Position numbers and translations under genes: made by a program. Below are positions 8,666 to 16,226 of a DNA stretch of 64,000 bases, in pieces. Origin of the DNA: Anoxynatronum sibiricum (GTDB lineage: Bacteria > Bacillota > Clostridia > Peptostreptococcales > Tindalliaceae); assembly GCF_039414295.1 (NCBI RefSeq), contig NZ_JBCITM010000016.1, forward strand, positions 25,681 through 89,680, given 5' to 3'. The notes below the pieces were generated by a model. That model searched no databases. It was not told the DNA's origin and was given only the letters and a program-made list of their open reading frames with translations. Position 1 is the first letter of the stretch. Every line of letters begins with the position of its first letter.

Positions 8666-11600
8666 TTATGACTCTTCAGCTTTCATGTGATCAAGAATGG
8701 CCTGAATTTCAGCCAGTGTCTCACCCAGTTTTTCTCTGTCTTTTGCTGCGACCTGTACTTTTGCTTGCGAAGCCAGTTCTTTGAATGAGACTGCGCGCAG
8801 ATTGGCGGTGGATCCGGTGAAATTGTGAAGTTTTTGCTTTAATGTGTGCCAATCTTCTATTTCAAGGGCAGCTACCATATCGTCAAGCAGTTCTAACCAA
8901 GCGTTCGTACCCTGCTTCAGCAGTATTTCTGCAGTTTCTTTATCAAAATCGGTTTCACTCATTAGCTTTTGTATGATTGTTGTCCGAATGTCAGGGCTAT
9001 TGGCAAGCGCGGCTTCAAGTTCAGTTGATTCCGATGATCCCGCCGAAAACCCTTCATCTTCATTTTGGATTGCCTGGTTGACATCTTCATGGAGCAGGGC
9101 GTTGATTTCCATAAAGTCCAGCGGTTTGGCCAGGTAGGCATCCATGCCGGCTTTCAGGCATCTGGTTTCATCTTCCTTCATGGCGTGGGCAGTCATGGCG
9201 ACTACTCGGGGTTGTTTAATCCCTTTCAGCCGCCGAATCTGCCGAGTGGCTTCCAGGCCATCCATCACGGGCATCTGTATATCCATTAACACCAGGTCAT
9301 AGCTTTGGTGTCGACAGGCTTCTATGGCTTCAAGACCATTCTGGGCTACATCACAGCTCAAGCCCCTATTTTGCAGCAGCTGCACTGCCAAAGCCTGATT
9401 GACAGGCTGGTCTTCCACCACCAGCACCTTGATCCGCTGGTTGTCGTGGGCTTCCCTGAGGCTGTGGCGGGTGACGAGGGATGAGCTTCGGGATTTTTTC
9501 AATCCTGTCACCAGACTGGCAACGGTGTCTAACAGGTCACGCCGACCGAAGGGTTTGGGCAGGTAAGCGCCAAAGCCTATATCACTTGCTGTTTTGGCAC
9601 TGCCAGGTTCCATGACAGAGGTCAGGAGGCACAAGGGAATATCTTTGGTATCAGGTATGGCTTTCAAAGCCAAGGCCATGGCTTCTCCTGCCATGCCGGG
9701 CATTTGCTGGTCCAGCAGGATGCAATGGATGTTTTCCCGATTGGCAGTTTTTGCAATAATCTGTTCCAGTGCATGGGTTCCCCGTGCATTTTCTGTCACC
9801 CGGCAACCGGCTTCTTCCAGATAGGTGCGGATAATCTCCCGGTTTGACCCATCATCGTCCACCACCATGATGTGCTTGCCTTTTAAAATCTGGTGACTGG
9901 CCAGCTGAGGTAGGGGCGTTTGGTCTTTTTCCAGGGGAAGGGTCAGGGTGAAGGTGCTGCCTTCTCCAGGGGTACTGTCTATGGTGATGGTACCCTTCAT
10001 CAGGTGGGCCAGATCGCGGCTGATGGCGAGACCCAGCCCGCTGCCACCGTATTCCCGGGTGTTGGAAGCGTCTGCCTGGGTAAAAGATTCAAAAAGACGG
10101 CTGATGGCTTCTTCGGAGATGCCGATACCTGTGTCTCTCACCTGAATTTCAACGGTGCTGATGGTATCACTTTCATCTATCTGACTGCATTCAACAGAAA
10201 TATTTCCGATTTCGGTGAATTTCACGGCGTTACTCACCAGATTGGTGACAATTTGCCTGAGCCGAGTTGGATCTCCTTTCACCTGGTAGGGCAGGCTGGG
10301 ACGCACGAGAAGATTCAGCTCCAAATTTTTACTGTGAGCCCGGTGCGCCTGAGGAATTACGGCGGCTTCAAGAGCTGAGCGCAGGTCAAAGGGGATAGTT
10401 TCCAGTTCCATTTTTCCCGATTCGATTTTACTCAGGTCAAGAATATCATTGATGAGACTCAGTAGAATTTCGCTGGAAGTTTTGATGTAGTTAATGTAGG
10501 TGGCCTGCTGCTTGTCTGTTTTGGTTTCCTGCAGCAACTGTAAAAATCCCATGATGCCATTCATCGGCGTGCGTATTTCGTGGCTCATGTTGGCCAGAAA
10601 CTGGCTTTTGGTTCGATTGGCCTGCTCTGCCTGGTGAGCGGCCACATCCAGCTCCAGGTTTTTCATCTCCAGCATGGCAGTGAATTCCAGCAGTTTTTCT
10701 TCCTGCTTAAACTTTTTTGTGACGTCCCGCGCCACAGAATACAGCACTTCTCCCACCGGTCTTGACCGCCATTCAATCCAGCGGTAGGTGCTGTCGGCGC
10801 AACGGTATCGGTTGGTAAAGCTGCTGACTTCCTCCTGACTTTTCAAATCCTGAATCACTTCCAAGGTAGCCGGTAAATCTTCCGGGTGAACATAGTCCAG
10901 AAACTTTTTTCCTTCCAGGTCATCCAAGGAGTACCCCAGCACTTTCTCCCATTCCGGGTTCAAGCGGATGAAGGTTCCGTTTGTGTTGGCGATGCAAAGC
11001 AAGTCCAGACTTGAGGTGAAATACGTTTCCAACTCTTTTTGCTTGGATGCCAGCGTTGCTTCCATTTCCTTGCGTTCAGAAATATCTTCCACAATCCCCA
11101 TGGTTTCGTTTTCGTTGATGATGGAAATGTGAATGCGGCCCCAATAGCGTTCACCATTTTTTTTAAGCCCAATGAATTCTGCGGCGACAGTACGTTTTTC
11201 TTGTGCTTCGCTTTTTCGAACCTGATCTTGGTCTTTGAACTCTGGTGGCGTCAGATCATTAATCGTCATTCTTGTTAGTTCTTCTTCTGTATAGCCCGTT
11301 AAAAAGCAAGCCGCCGGATTTGCCCGCAGATACTTTCCCTTTGCATTGGTAACAAAGATGGCCAGTGGTGACTGTTCAATATAAGCTCGATACGCTTTTT
11401 CGCTTTCTGCCAGGGCTTTTGCCACCAGTTTTTTTTCAGTGATATCTGTATGAGTGCCACTCATCAGGAGCGGCTCGTCGTCTGTTGTCCATGAAGTGAC
11501 ATTTCCCCGGTCCTGCACCCAGACCCAGTGGCCATCCCGATGCTTCATACGGTATTCAATGTCATAGTGGTCTCGCTGATGGCTGAACACTTCTTGCAGC

Positions 11601-12829
11601 TGGACTTCAGAGGCCTTCAGATCATCCGGGTGGACAAAGAGTTCTCTGGTGTCAATGTTGGTTGGTTCCAGTTCTGCCAGGGTGTATCCCACCATTTCGG
11701 CCCATCGCTCATTTAACATGATTTTTCCGGTCTGCACATTCCACTCCCATGTACCCACACGTGTTCCTTCAATGATATCTGCCAATCGCTGTCGTTCTTT
11801 CACAAGTGAATCCTGCGCTTCTTTCAGCGGTGTCTGGTTCATCAGATACCCACGATGTTCCAGGATTTCTCCTTCGGGATTTATGATGCACCGGGTCTGG
11901 TCATAAAACCAGTGGTATGCGCCAGATTTTGTTTTCAGACGGTAGGACTGGTTGAAATTTTCGACTCTTTGCTTCCGATAAGCAGCAGATTCAGTGCGAA
12001 CCCGCTCCACATCCCCCGGATGAATCAGTTCATCATAATTAAAAGTATCATCCGCCATTTCTTCGGGAGTGTACCCCAGTATTTCTGTTGCGTTTTCGGA
12101 AACCTGCATGACATTGCCTGTATCATGTGGGTTCCATGCGATGGTCAAAACCGGACCTGAGACAAAGAGGTCCCGCTCCTGCTGCAATCGGTGCATGGCA
12201 TTCTCCCGGTCCAGATACAATCCCACCTGTGTCGCATACAGGATCGACAGTTCCGGGTTTCTTAATTGGCTGCCCAAGGGCATGATCAGGGTGAAATCCC
12301 CAAGCATTAGTTCTTTCTTCATGATTTTGACCAGGTTCACCTGACCAATGCCAAAGATTTTTTCAAACAGGCGGATCAATGGAATCGGAAGCACCTTTCC
12401 TGTCAAAGCTTCCATGCTCTCAAAGGTGGTCAGAGTCTTATTCCGGATTCTGGCCTGACGTGCCGGGTCATGGGGCCACTTCTTATTAATGGGGTCAAAT
12501 CCCAGCATTTCAGTTGCTTTCAACAGATTTTCTGAGGCGCCGGCAATGGCAAGTGTGGTAAAGTCGAGTCCCTTATCATCAAACCGATTGAAGACAACAT
12601 AGGCTGCGCCTGTGAGGTTATGCATATCTTCTGCTATTTTTTGAGGGGTGGTTGTGTCCATTAAGTCAAACATACTGTCAGTGATACGCTGTAACAGTTC
12701 TGCTTTTTCTGCCAGTGCTATCTCTACTTTCCGAAGATGAGCTTCCTCCGAATGATGTATCGTTTTTAAAGCAGTTGACTGATTTTGTTTGCCCTGTTGC
12801 TGCGTCCTAAGTTCTTTCTTTCGTTTCAT
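8666..12829 (-). CDS. Large soluble hybrid sensor histidine kinase (PAS x4, HisKA, HATPase, REC x2, HPt)
   Basis: A 1,387-residue phosphorelay protein. Residues 1-215 are an unassigned, GAF-like N-terminal sensor. Four PAS/PAC modules follow at about 220-340, 345-470, 475-590 and 600-715. Next come HisKA with the phospho-His at 750 (MSHEIRTP), a HATPase domain with N box near 863-867 and G boxes DTGIGIS at 899 and GGSGLGL at 928, a receiver with Asp1040, a second receiver with Asp1183, and an HPt domain with His1335 (LHNFTGS). No membrane segment is visible, so it should sense cytoplasmic signals. It is transcribed alone, with its own promoter and terminator and no response regulator beside it. 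Output partners are unknown. Confidence 0.93.
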   Translation of the reverse strand: MKRKKELRTQQQGKQNQSTALKTIHHSEEAHLRKVEIALAEKAELLQRITDSMFDLMDTTTPQKIAEDMHNLTGAAYVVFNRFDDKGLDFTTLAIAGASENLLKATEMLGFDPINKKWPHDPARQARIRNKTLTTFESMEALTGKVLPIPLIRLFEKIFGIGQVNLVKIMKKELMLGDFTLIMPLGSQLRNPELSILYATQVGLYLDRENAMHRLQQERDLFVSGPVLTIAWNPHDTGNVMQVSENATEILGYTPEEMADDTFNYDELIHPGDVERVRTESAAYRKQRVENFNQSYRLKTKSGAYHWFYDQTRCIINPEGEILEHRGYLMNQTPLKEAQDSLVKERQRLADIIEGTRVGTWEWNVQTGKIMLNERWAEMVGYTLAELEPTNIDTRELFVHPDDLKASEVQLQEVFSHQRDHYDIEYRMKHRDGHWVWVQDRGNVTSWTTDDEPLLMSGTHTDITEKKLVAKALAESEKAYRAYIEQSPLAIFVTNAKGKYLRANPAACFLTGYTEEELTRMTINDLTPPEFKDQDQVRKSEAQEKRTVAAEFIGLKKNGERYWGRIHISIINENETMGIVEDISERKEMEATLASKQKELETYFTSSLDLLCIANTNGTFIRLNPEWEKVLGYSLDDLEGKKFLDYVHPEDLPATLEVIQDLKSQEEVSSFTNRYRCADSTYRWIEWRSRPVGEVLYSVARDVTKKFKQEEKLLEFTAMLEMKNLELDVAAHQAEQANRTKSQFLANMSHEIRTPMNGIMGFLQLLQETKTDKQQATYINYIKTSSEILLSLINDILDLSKIESGKMELETIPFDLRSALEAAVIPQAHRAHSKNLELNLLVRPSLPYQVKGDPTRLRQIVTNLVSNAVKFTEIGNISVECSQIDESDTISTVEIQVRDTGIGISEEAISRLFESFTQADASNTREYGGSGLGLAISRDLAHLMKGTITIDSTPGEGSTFTLTLPLEKDQTPLPQLASHQILKGKHIMVVDDDGSNREIIRTYLEEAGCRVTENARGTHALEQIIAKTANRENIHCILLDQQMPGMAGEAMALALKAIPDTKDIPLCLLTSVMEPGSAKTASDIGFGAYLPKPFGRRDLLDTVASLVTGLKKSRSSSLVTRHSLREAHDNQRIKVLVVEDQPVNQALAVQLLQNRGLSCDVAQNGLEAIEACRHQSYDLVLMDIQMPVMDGLEATRQIRRLKGIKQPRVVAMTAHAMKEDETRCLKAGMDAYLAKPLDFMEINALLHEDVNQAIQNEDEGFSAGSSESTELEAALANSPDIRTTIIQKLMSETDFDKETAEILLKQGTNAWLELLDDMVAALEIEDWHTLKQKLHNFTGSTANLRAVSFKELASQAKVQVAAKDREKLGETLAEIQAILDHMKAEES

Positions 12830-12979
12830 TTCTGTTCATCCTTTGCATTGATCAAACCTCAACCGCGGTCATCCGTCGGAGGCAGTGTTTCGTTCTTCTT
12901 AACTTGCACTGCACTTTTTGGAAAGACAGGGGATTGTATTTTTTCTGAATACGTACTCATTCTTGTTGCATGACAGATA

Positions 12980-13008
12980 AGTATACCATAAACATCGTAT
13001 TTTTGCAA
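12980..13008 (-). promoter_or_regulatory. Sigma-A type promoter for the hybrid kinase gene
   Basis: On the minus strand, TTGCAA and TATACT are separated by 17 bases. The -10 ends about 150 bases before the kinase start, leaving a leader of that length. No hairpin riboswitch is evident in the leader. Confidence 0.6.
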
Positions 13009-13215
13009 GAAATTTCTGAAATTTCTGGTATTTTTTTGCCCTAAAGCTCCCCCACTTCATTGCACATTATTTCCATCATGGCTTCAACCAGTTTTAGGAT
13101 AGTTGTCAGAGGCCTCCTAACGTATAGTTGAAGAAATGAAGCCCACAAGGAGATAAGAGCACATGGTACATACGATTATTGTTAGGCTATAATACTCAGG
13201 GTACACAACGTTTTG
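13009..13215. other. AT-rich intergenic stretch without a recognised gene
   Basis: With the promoter and kinase leader to its left, this makes almost 400 bases without an intact gene between the kinase and the integrase relic. I found no tRNA fragment or copy of the 47-bp attachment repeat here, so the left end of the older element suggested by the relic is not visible. Confidence 0.5.
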
Positions 13216-13627
13216 GGACACATACGCATAATGGAGAGAAAGGGGAAGCATATGCACTTCATTGGTCTGACATCGATGTTTTGGCAATAGAGAAATATAA
13301 CTTTTGGCAGTCAAACAGTCTTTGTCAAAATCAAAAGATGGGAATCCTTTAGATCATTCAAATATATCATACCAGCATTTCAAGCCAAATCTTGTAAAAG
13401 CAAATCTTGTTGAGTTTCGACTTTATGATCTGCATCACATGTGTGTCACGTTGATGCTCACGGCTGGTACTCATGTAAAAGTAGTAGCCGAAAGGCAGGG
13501 ACATGTAAGCGTCATGCTTGCTTTGGACGCATACAGTCATTGCTTGCCCGATATACAATCGGAAGCTTCAGAAAAGCTTAATGCATTGATTATTGATCTA
13601 TCAAAAAAAACGCCAGTTACATCATAG
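13216..13627 (+). pseudogene. Decayed tyrosine-recombinase (integrase) relic
   Basis: Two reading frames together resemble the catalytic domain of the intact integrase at 21443-22717. In one frame, from about 13,225, the text GEAYALHWSDID matches GEAYGLKWQDID of the intact gene. The second frame, from about 13,304, carries GNPLDH, then YDLHHMCVTL against YDMRHTCATL, then VKVVAERQGHVS and LDAYSHCLPD. The catalytic Arg of the R-H-T block has become His, the G of ERLGH is changed, the middle part is missing, and the frames are joined by a frameshift near 13,330. No usable N terminus remains. It is a dead paralogue of the neighbouring element's integrase, not a copy, since identity is moderate. 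Confidence 0.8.
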
Positions 13628-13640
13628 CAACTGGCGTTTT
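13603..13640. terminator. Hairpin terminator between the integrase relic and the converging gene
   Basis: Perfect arms AAAACGCCAGTT and AACTGGCGTTTT flank a ten-base loop, with A and T runs on both sides, so it can stop transcripts in both directions. The left arm overlaps the end of the relic frame. Confidence 0.8.
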
Positions 13641-13656
13641 AACATTCGCTTTAAGT

Positions 13657-14289
13657 CTATTCAACTATAATTGTTGTGTTAGTAACTGTTTCAAATTTGT
13701 CACCATACTTCATTTGAAAAGCAAGCTTGTAGTTACCTGGAACTCTTAAAGCAAGATCCTCAATTTCTAAAACACCATGTGCACCGTAGTTGTCTATTAC
13801 TAAATCTTCAGATACGGATGTCTTCAACATGTTTCCCGACGGATCAAATAAGGCGATTCGATAAGTGTATAGTTGCTCAGGCATAGGACCAATATCAAAA
13901 TATGCTAAAAGATAATTGTCCATCCCAACAGGAAATATGTTTGCGCCAGGATTTACAAGAACCCAGACATCATCATCATAGATATCTTCATACTCATAAT
14001 AATCATCGAAATCAATTACAAGTAGTTGCACTTCAGGCTTAATAATATCAACAGTCTGAGTGCTAGAATTCCATTTCACAACTGCATCAAACTGTTCTGC
14101 TATAGCTTTAACTGGTAACATTGTTCTGCCGTTCAAAACAACTCCTGGCACATCAGACACCAATTCCTTGTTATTGATGACCACTTTCACGATAGGTAAT
14201 CCTTCAAAACTTCCATACATCCCTGATGCAAAAACAATACCCGTCATCAATAGCAAAAAGACGAACACACCAGCAATTGTTTTCTTCAT
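13657..14289 (-). CDS. Small secreted protein with copper-amine-oxidase N-terminal domain
   Basis: A 210-residue protein with a signal peptide (MKKTIAGVFVFLLLMTG). Residues 30-85 contain a copper-amine-oxidase-N-like fold with VVLNGRTMLPVKAIAEQF and VKWNSSTQTVDI, a domain Firmicutes use on exported wall proteins, with no oxidase activity of its own. The middle has a very acidic run (DFDDYYEYEDIYDDD). The C-terminal 100 residues look like a beta-rich domain that I do not recognise. The ATG at 14289 has AGGAGG seven bases upstream. The coding strand is visibly more AT-rich than neighbouring core genes, which fits acquired DNA. It may be cargo of the older element marked by the integrase relic. 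Confidence 0.75.
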   Translation of the reverse strand: MKKTIAGVFVFLLLMTGIVFASGMYGSFEGLPIVKVVINNKELVSDVPGVVLNGRTMLPVKAIAEQFDAVVKWNSSTQTVDIIKPEVQLLVIDFDDYYEYEDIYDDDVWVLVNPGANIFPVGMDNYLLAYFDIGPMPEQLYTYRIALFDPSGNMLKTSVSEDLVIDNYGAHGVLEIEDLALRVPGNYKLAFQMKYGDKFETVTNTTIIVE

Positions 14290-14545
14290 ACACATGCCTC
14301 CTCTTTTATGTTTTACAGGATTCAGAAAAACTCTGTATCCCTGTAAACAACTAAATTGTATCATTTTTCTATCAGTCATTCAACTGGGCAATTATTACAC
14401 TTCTGTTGCATTTAAAGTCTCTTTTTAAATGCAAAGATACAACTATCTATTGGTTCCGCGACTTCCATCCCGTCGAGATTCTTGACACTTCCTTGACGCT
14501 TTATGCAAAAACAGAAAATACCAACGCTTGAAAACGTTGGTATAG
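14290..14545. other. Intergenic stretch left of the attachment site
   Basis: It holds the leader of the secreted-protein gene and, at 14,520-14,543, a stem-loop with arms ATACCAACG and CGTTGGTAT directly beside the left attachment repeat. A related imperfect stem-loop lies beside the right repeat at about 23,546-23,577. No gene is seen. Confidence 0.5.
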
Positions 14546-14592
14546 CTGGCGCGGCATGCAGGACTCGAACCTGCAACCAACTGATTCGAAGT
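14546..14592 (-). repeat. attL: displaced tRNA-Arg 3' end
   Basis: Forty-seven bases identical to 23584-23630, read on the minus strand as the anticodon arm, T arm, acceptor 3' strand and CCA end of tRNA-Arg. The tRNA 5' half is absent here, so it is not a working gene. Confidence 0.93.
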
Positions 14593-14725
14593 GTGAAACC
14601 TTATTGTTTTACGTAGTTTTATATAGTTTATGTTAGGTGTCAATATCGAAGTATTTTCAACGTATTGATGGCTATTGACTGCCCTCATAATTGAGTATAG
14701 TTTACCTTTCTTTTTTATGCTTATT

Positions 14726-14753
14726 CGTGTCACGTGTCATGAATGTGTCATGA
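14726..14753 (+). repeat. Left cluster of GTGTCATGA arm-type repeats
   Basis: CGTGTCA at 14726, CGTGTCATGA at 14733 and TGTGTCATGA at 14744 stand in tandem. The same decamer occurs in three copies near the right end and in pairs at 18487 and 21350. Similar short direct repeats near both ends are arm sites for integrases such as that of Tn916. Binding here is inferred. Confidence 0.6.
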
Positions 14754-14886
14754 AATAGCGCTTTTCAGGACTTCATTTTATATATCACTTGTTATCTCAA
14801 ACTTTCAAGTTTGTGTATCTGGTGCATGGTACTTTCTTTCTTCTATGTCTATACACAAAATACACAAATTAAGGAAAACAGCCTGT

Positions 14887-14985
14887 AACCGTTGAAATAC
14901 CAACGTTTATTTTGTGTTTTTTCTAATACACAAATTCATCACGAAACCCCTTCAAACGTTGAAATACCAACGTTTATTTTGTGTA
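14887..14985 (+). repeat. Pair of left-end stem-loop repeats
   Basis: Two copies, near 14887 and 14954, share GTTGAAATACCAACGTTTAT followed by TTTGTGT. Each can fold with arms built from AACGTTG and CAACGTT around a six-base loop. Imperfect relatives lie at 23233-23254 and 23300-23322. Their role is unknown. Confidence 0.6.
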
Positions 14986-15003
14986 TCACAAATTAAAACC
15001 GCC

Positions 15004-15807
15004 CTATTCCTGGGCGGCTTCTTTTGTTGCTTCTCTCTTTCTTCTTCTATATTCCCTTATTTTGTTAGTGTGTGTGCAAGGTGAAACTTCTTCCCCTGGG
15101 GCTGGTGGGCAACAGGCGCCACGACCAGCGTGCAGCTGGTGACACACTGGGCATTCTTTCAAATCCTTCTTTTCTTCAATAACTGAACTGTATAGCTTAA
15201 ACCATATAGCAGGCAATAGGTGGGTATAGTCACGTTCTGGGGTGTACCTATATTCATTGGTGCGCTTATTGTATTTCAAAACAGTGGATATACTTCTTCC
15301 TTTAATCTTGTTACTTATAACTGAAGCGGCTTTATCCCTGCTGATGTAGTGGCGCTGGCGCTTATATTCTTCAACGTTCAACCTGGCCAGGCTTTCTATT
15401 TCTTTTGTTCTGTCCGGGTATGCTTCGGGGTTTTTTATTACTTCTTTGACCCGGCGCATATATTCAACTTCTTCCATTATTCTATCAATCGAATCATAAG
15501 ACATTATTCCCTTTTCACCTATGATTAACAGCCTACGTTCTTCATCACTTAATAAGGAAACCACTTCATCAAACACCCTCAAAGATTCGTTATCACTGGG
15601 CGCCGCTGAATGCCGCTGGTTGATACCTATTAAGCCGTACCTACTGGCAAACTTAAGAAGTGATTTATCATCTTTGATTTTTGTAAATTCGCTGAAAACA
15701 TCATCCCCAAAATTAGAAGATTCCGGGTCATAGGAACTGACCACAGGCGCAAAGCCTACAATATAACCATCTACAATCTTATATTCTGATAACACTTTGA
15801 ATTCCAT
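15004..15807 (-). CDS. Unknown element protein with C-terminal zinc-ribbon-like motif
   Basis: A 267-residue protein I do not recognise. The C-terminal 50 residues hold CPVCHQLH, a CCPP segment, a later Cys-x-His (PCTHTNK) and a strongly basic tail REYRRRKRE. This resembles the CPxC...C...YRRRKR endings of zinc-ribbon proteins common on phages and elements of Firmicutes. The rest looks helical and charged, with no membrane segment. I chose the ATG at 15807 over the adjacent GTG. It is transcribed leftward, divergent from the excisionase-like gene, over a 136-base region rich in GTATAC motifs. It may be a regulator or cargo protein. Confidence 0.65.
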   Translation of the reverse strand: MEFKVLSEYKIVDGYIVGFAPVVSSYDPESSNFGDDVFSEFTKIKDDKSLLKFASRYGLIGINQRHSAAPSDNESLRVFDEVVSLLSDEERRLLIIGEKGIMSYDSIDRIMEEVEYMRRVKEVIKNPEAYPDRTKEIESLARLNVEEYKRQRHYISRDKAASVISNKIKGRSISTVLKYNKRTNEYRYTPERDYTHLLPAIWFKLYSSVIEEKKDLKECPVCHQLHAGRGACCPPAPGEEVSPCTHTNKIREYRRRKREATKEAAQE

Positions 15808-15831
15808 CACATCGCCGCCCTTCTTTGGTTT

Positions 15832-15874
15832 GTATACTTTTATGTATACCGTTATACCTTTGTAATCAGTATAC
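15832..15874. promoter_or_regulatory. Candidate operator cluster (GTATAC repeats) in the divergent promoter region
   Basis: GTATAC occurs at 15832, 15844 and 15869, with GTTATAC at 15851, in the space between the leftward zinc-ribbon gene and the rightward excisionase-like gene. Each hexamer is its own complement. Such clusters often bind phage-type repressors. The element's Cro/CI-like protein is the obvious candidate, by inference only. Confidence 0.45.
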
Positions 15875-15943
15875 TACTATGATATATTGAAGTCAAGTGA
15901 GATACATTAACCACTAGAAAAAAAAAGAAAGGTGTGAAAATTG

Positions 15944-16111
15944 ATGGAAAAAAGATATCTGGTTGAGGAAGTAGCAATGGAAACACGGCGCCCGGTTTCG
16001 ACTATATGGCGCTGGATTAGGGAAGGGAAGCTGGAAGCGGTGAGAACTGGAAAGCGCTATCTTATTGCAGAATCAGCGTTAAATGACTTTCTAAACAATG
16101 GCACAAAATAG
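15944..16111 (+). CDS. xis: Excisionase-family helix-turn-helix protein
   Basis: A 55-residue protein. The core VEEVAMETRRPVSTIWRWI is a winged helix-turn-helix of the excisionase/MerR type, followed by REGKLEAVRTGKRYLI, the usual wing block ending in a short helix. In integrative elements these proteins bind DNA near the attachment sites and steer the integrase toward excision, or act as small regulators. The ATG at 15944 has AAAGGTG eight bases upstream. A hairpin terminator follows the stop within two bases, so the gene can be expressed alone. Confidence 0.8.
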   Translation: MEKRYLVEEVAMETRRPVSTIWRWIREGKLEAVRTGKRYLIAESALNDFLNNGTK

Positions 16112-16112
16112 G

Positions 16113-16152
16113 GAAAAGCGCCCAGGGGCGGCGAACCATCCAGGCGCTTTTC
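16113..16152 (+). terminator. Hairpin after the excisionase-like gene
   Basis: Arms GAAAAGCGCC and GGCGCTTTTC pair perfectly around a 20-base loop, two bases after the stop codon. The arm ends in TTTTC, so termination may be partial. Confidence 0.6.
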
Positions 16153-16226
16153 ATAGGTAAAACTAGTGGCGTTACTTTCTTCTATTATACCACGCCACAG
16201 GCAAACAATCAAAAGGTGGTGATTCA

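Larger units (their letters stand above)
14593..15003. other. Left terminal non-coding region of the element with repeated motifs
   Basis: About 410 bases without a convincing gene. It contains three CGTGTCA/GTGTCATGA-type repeats at 14726-14753 and two stem-loops at about 14887-14910 and 14954-14975, the second with perfect arms AAACGTTG and CAACGTTT around AAATAC. Both stem-loops are followed by TATTTTGTGT. Related motifs recur near the right end. The setting suggests integrase/excisionase binding or replication control. Confidence 0.6.

Noticed and set aside
13117..13314. Minus-strand frame of 65 codons
   Set aside because: It overlaps the integrase relic, which explains the sequence better.
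14443..14733. Minus-strand open frame of 96 codons across attL
   Set aside because: It runs through the tRNA fragment and the stem-loop repeats and has no coding signal.
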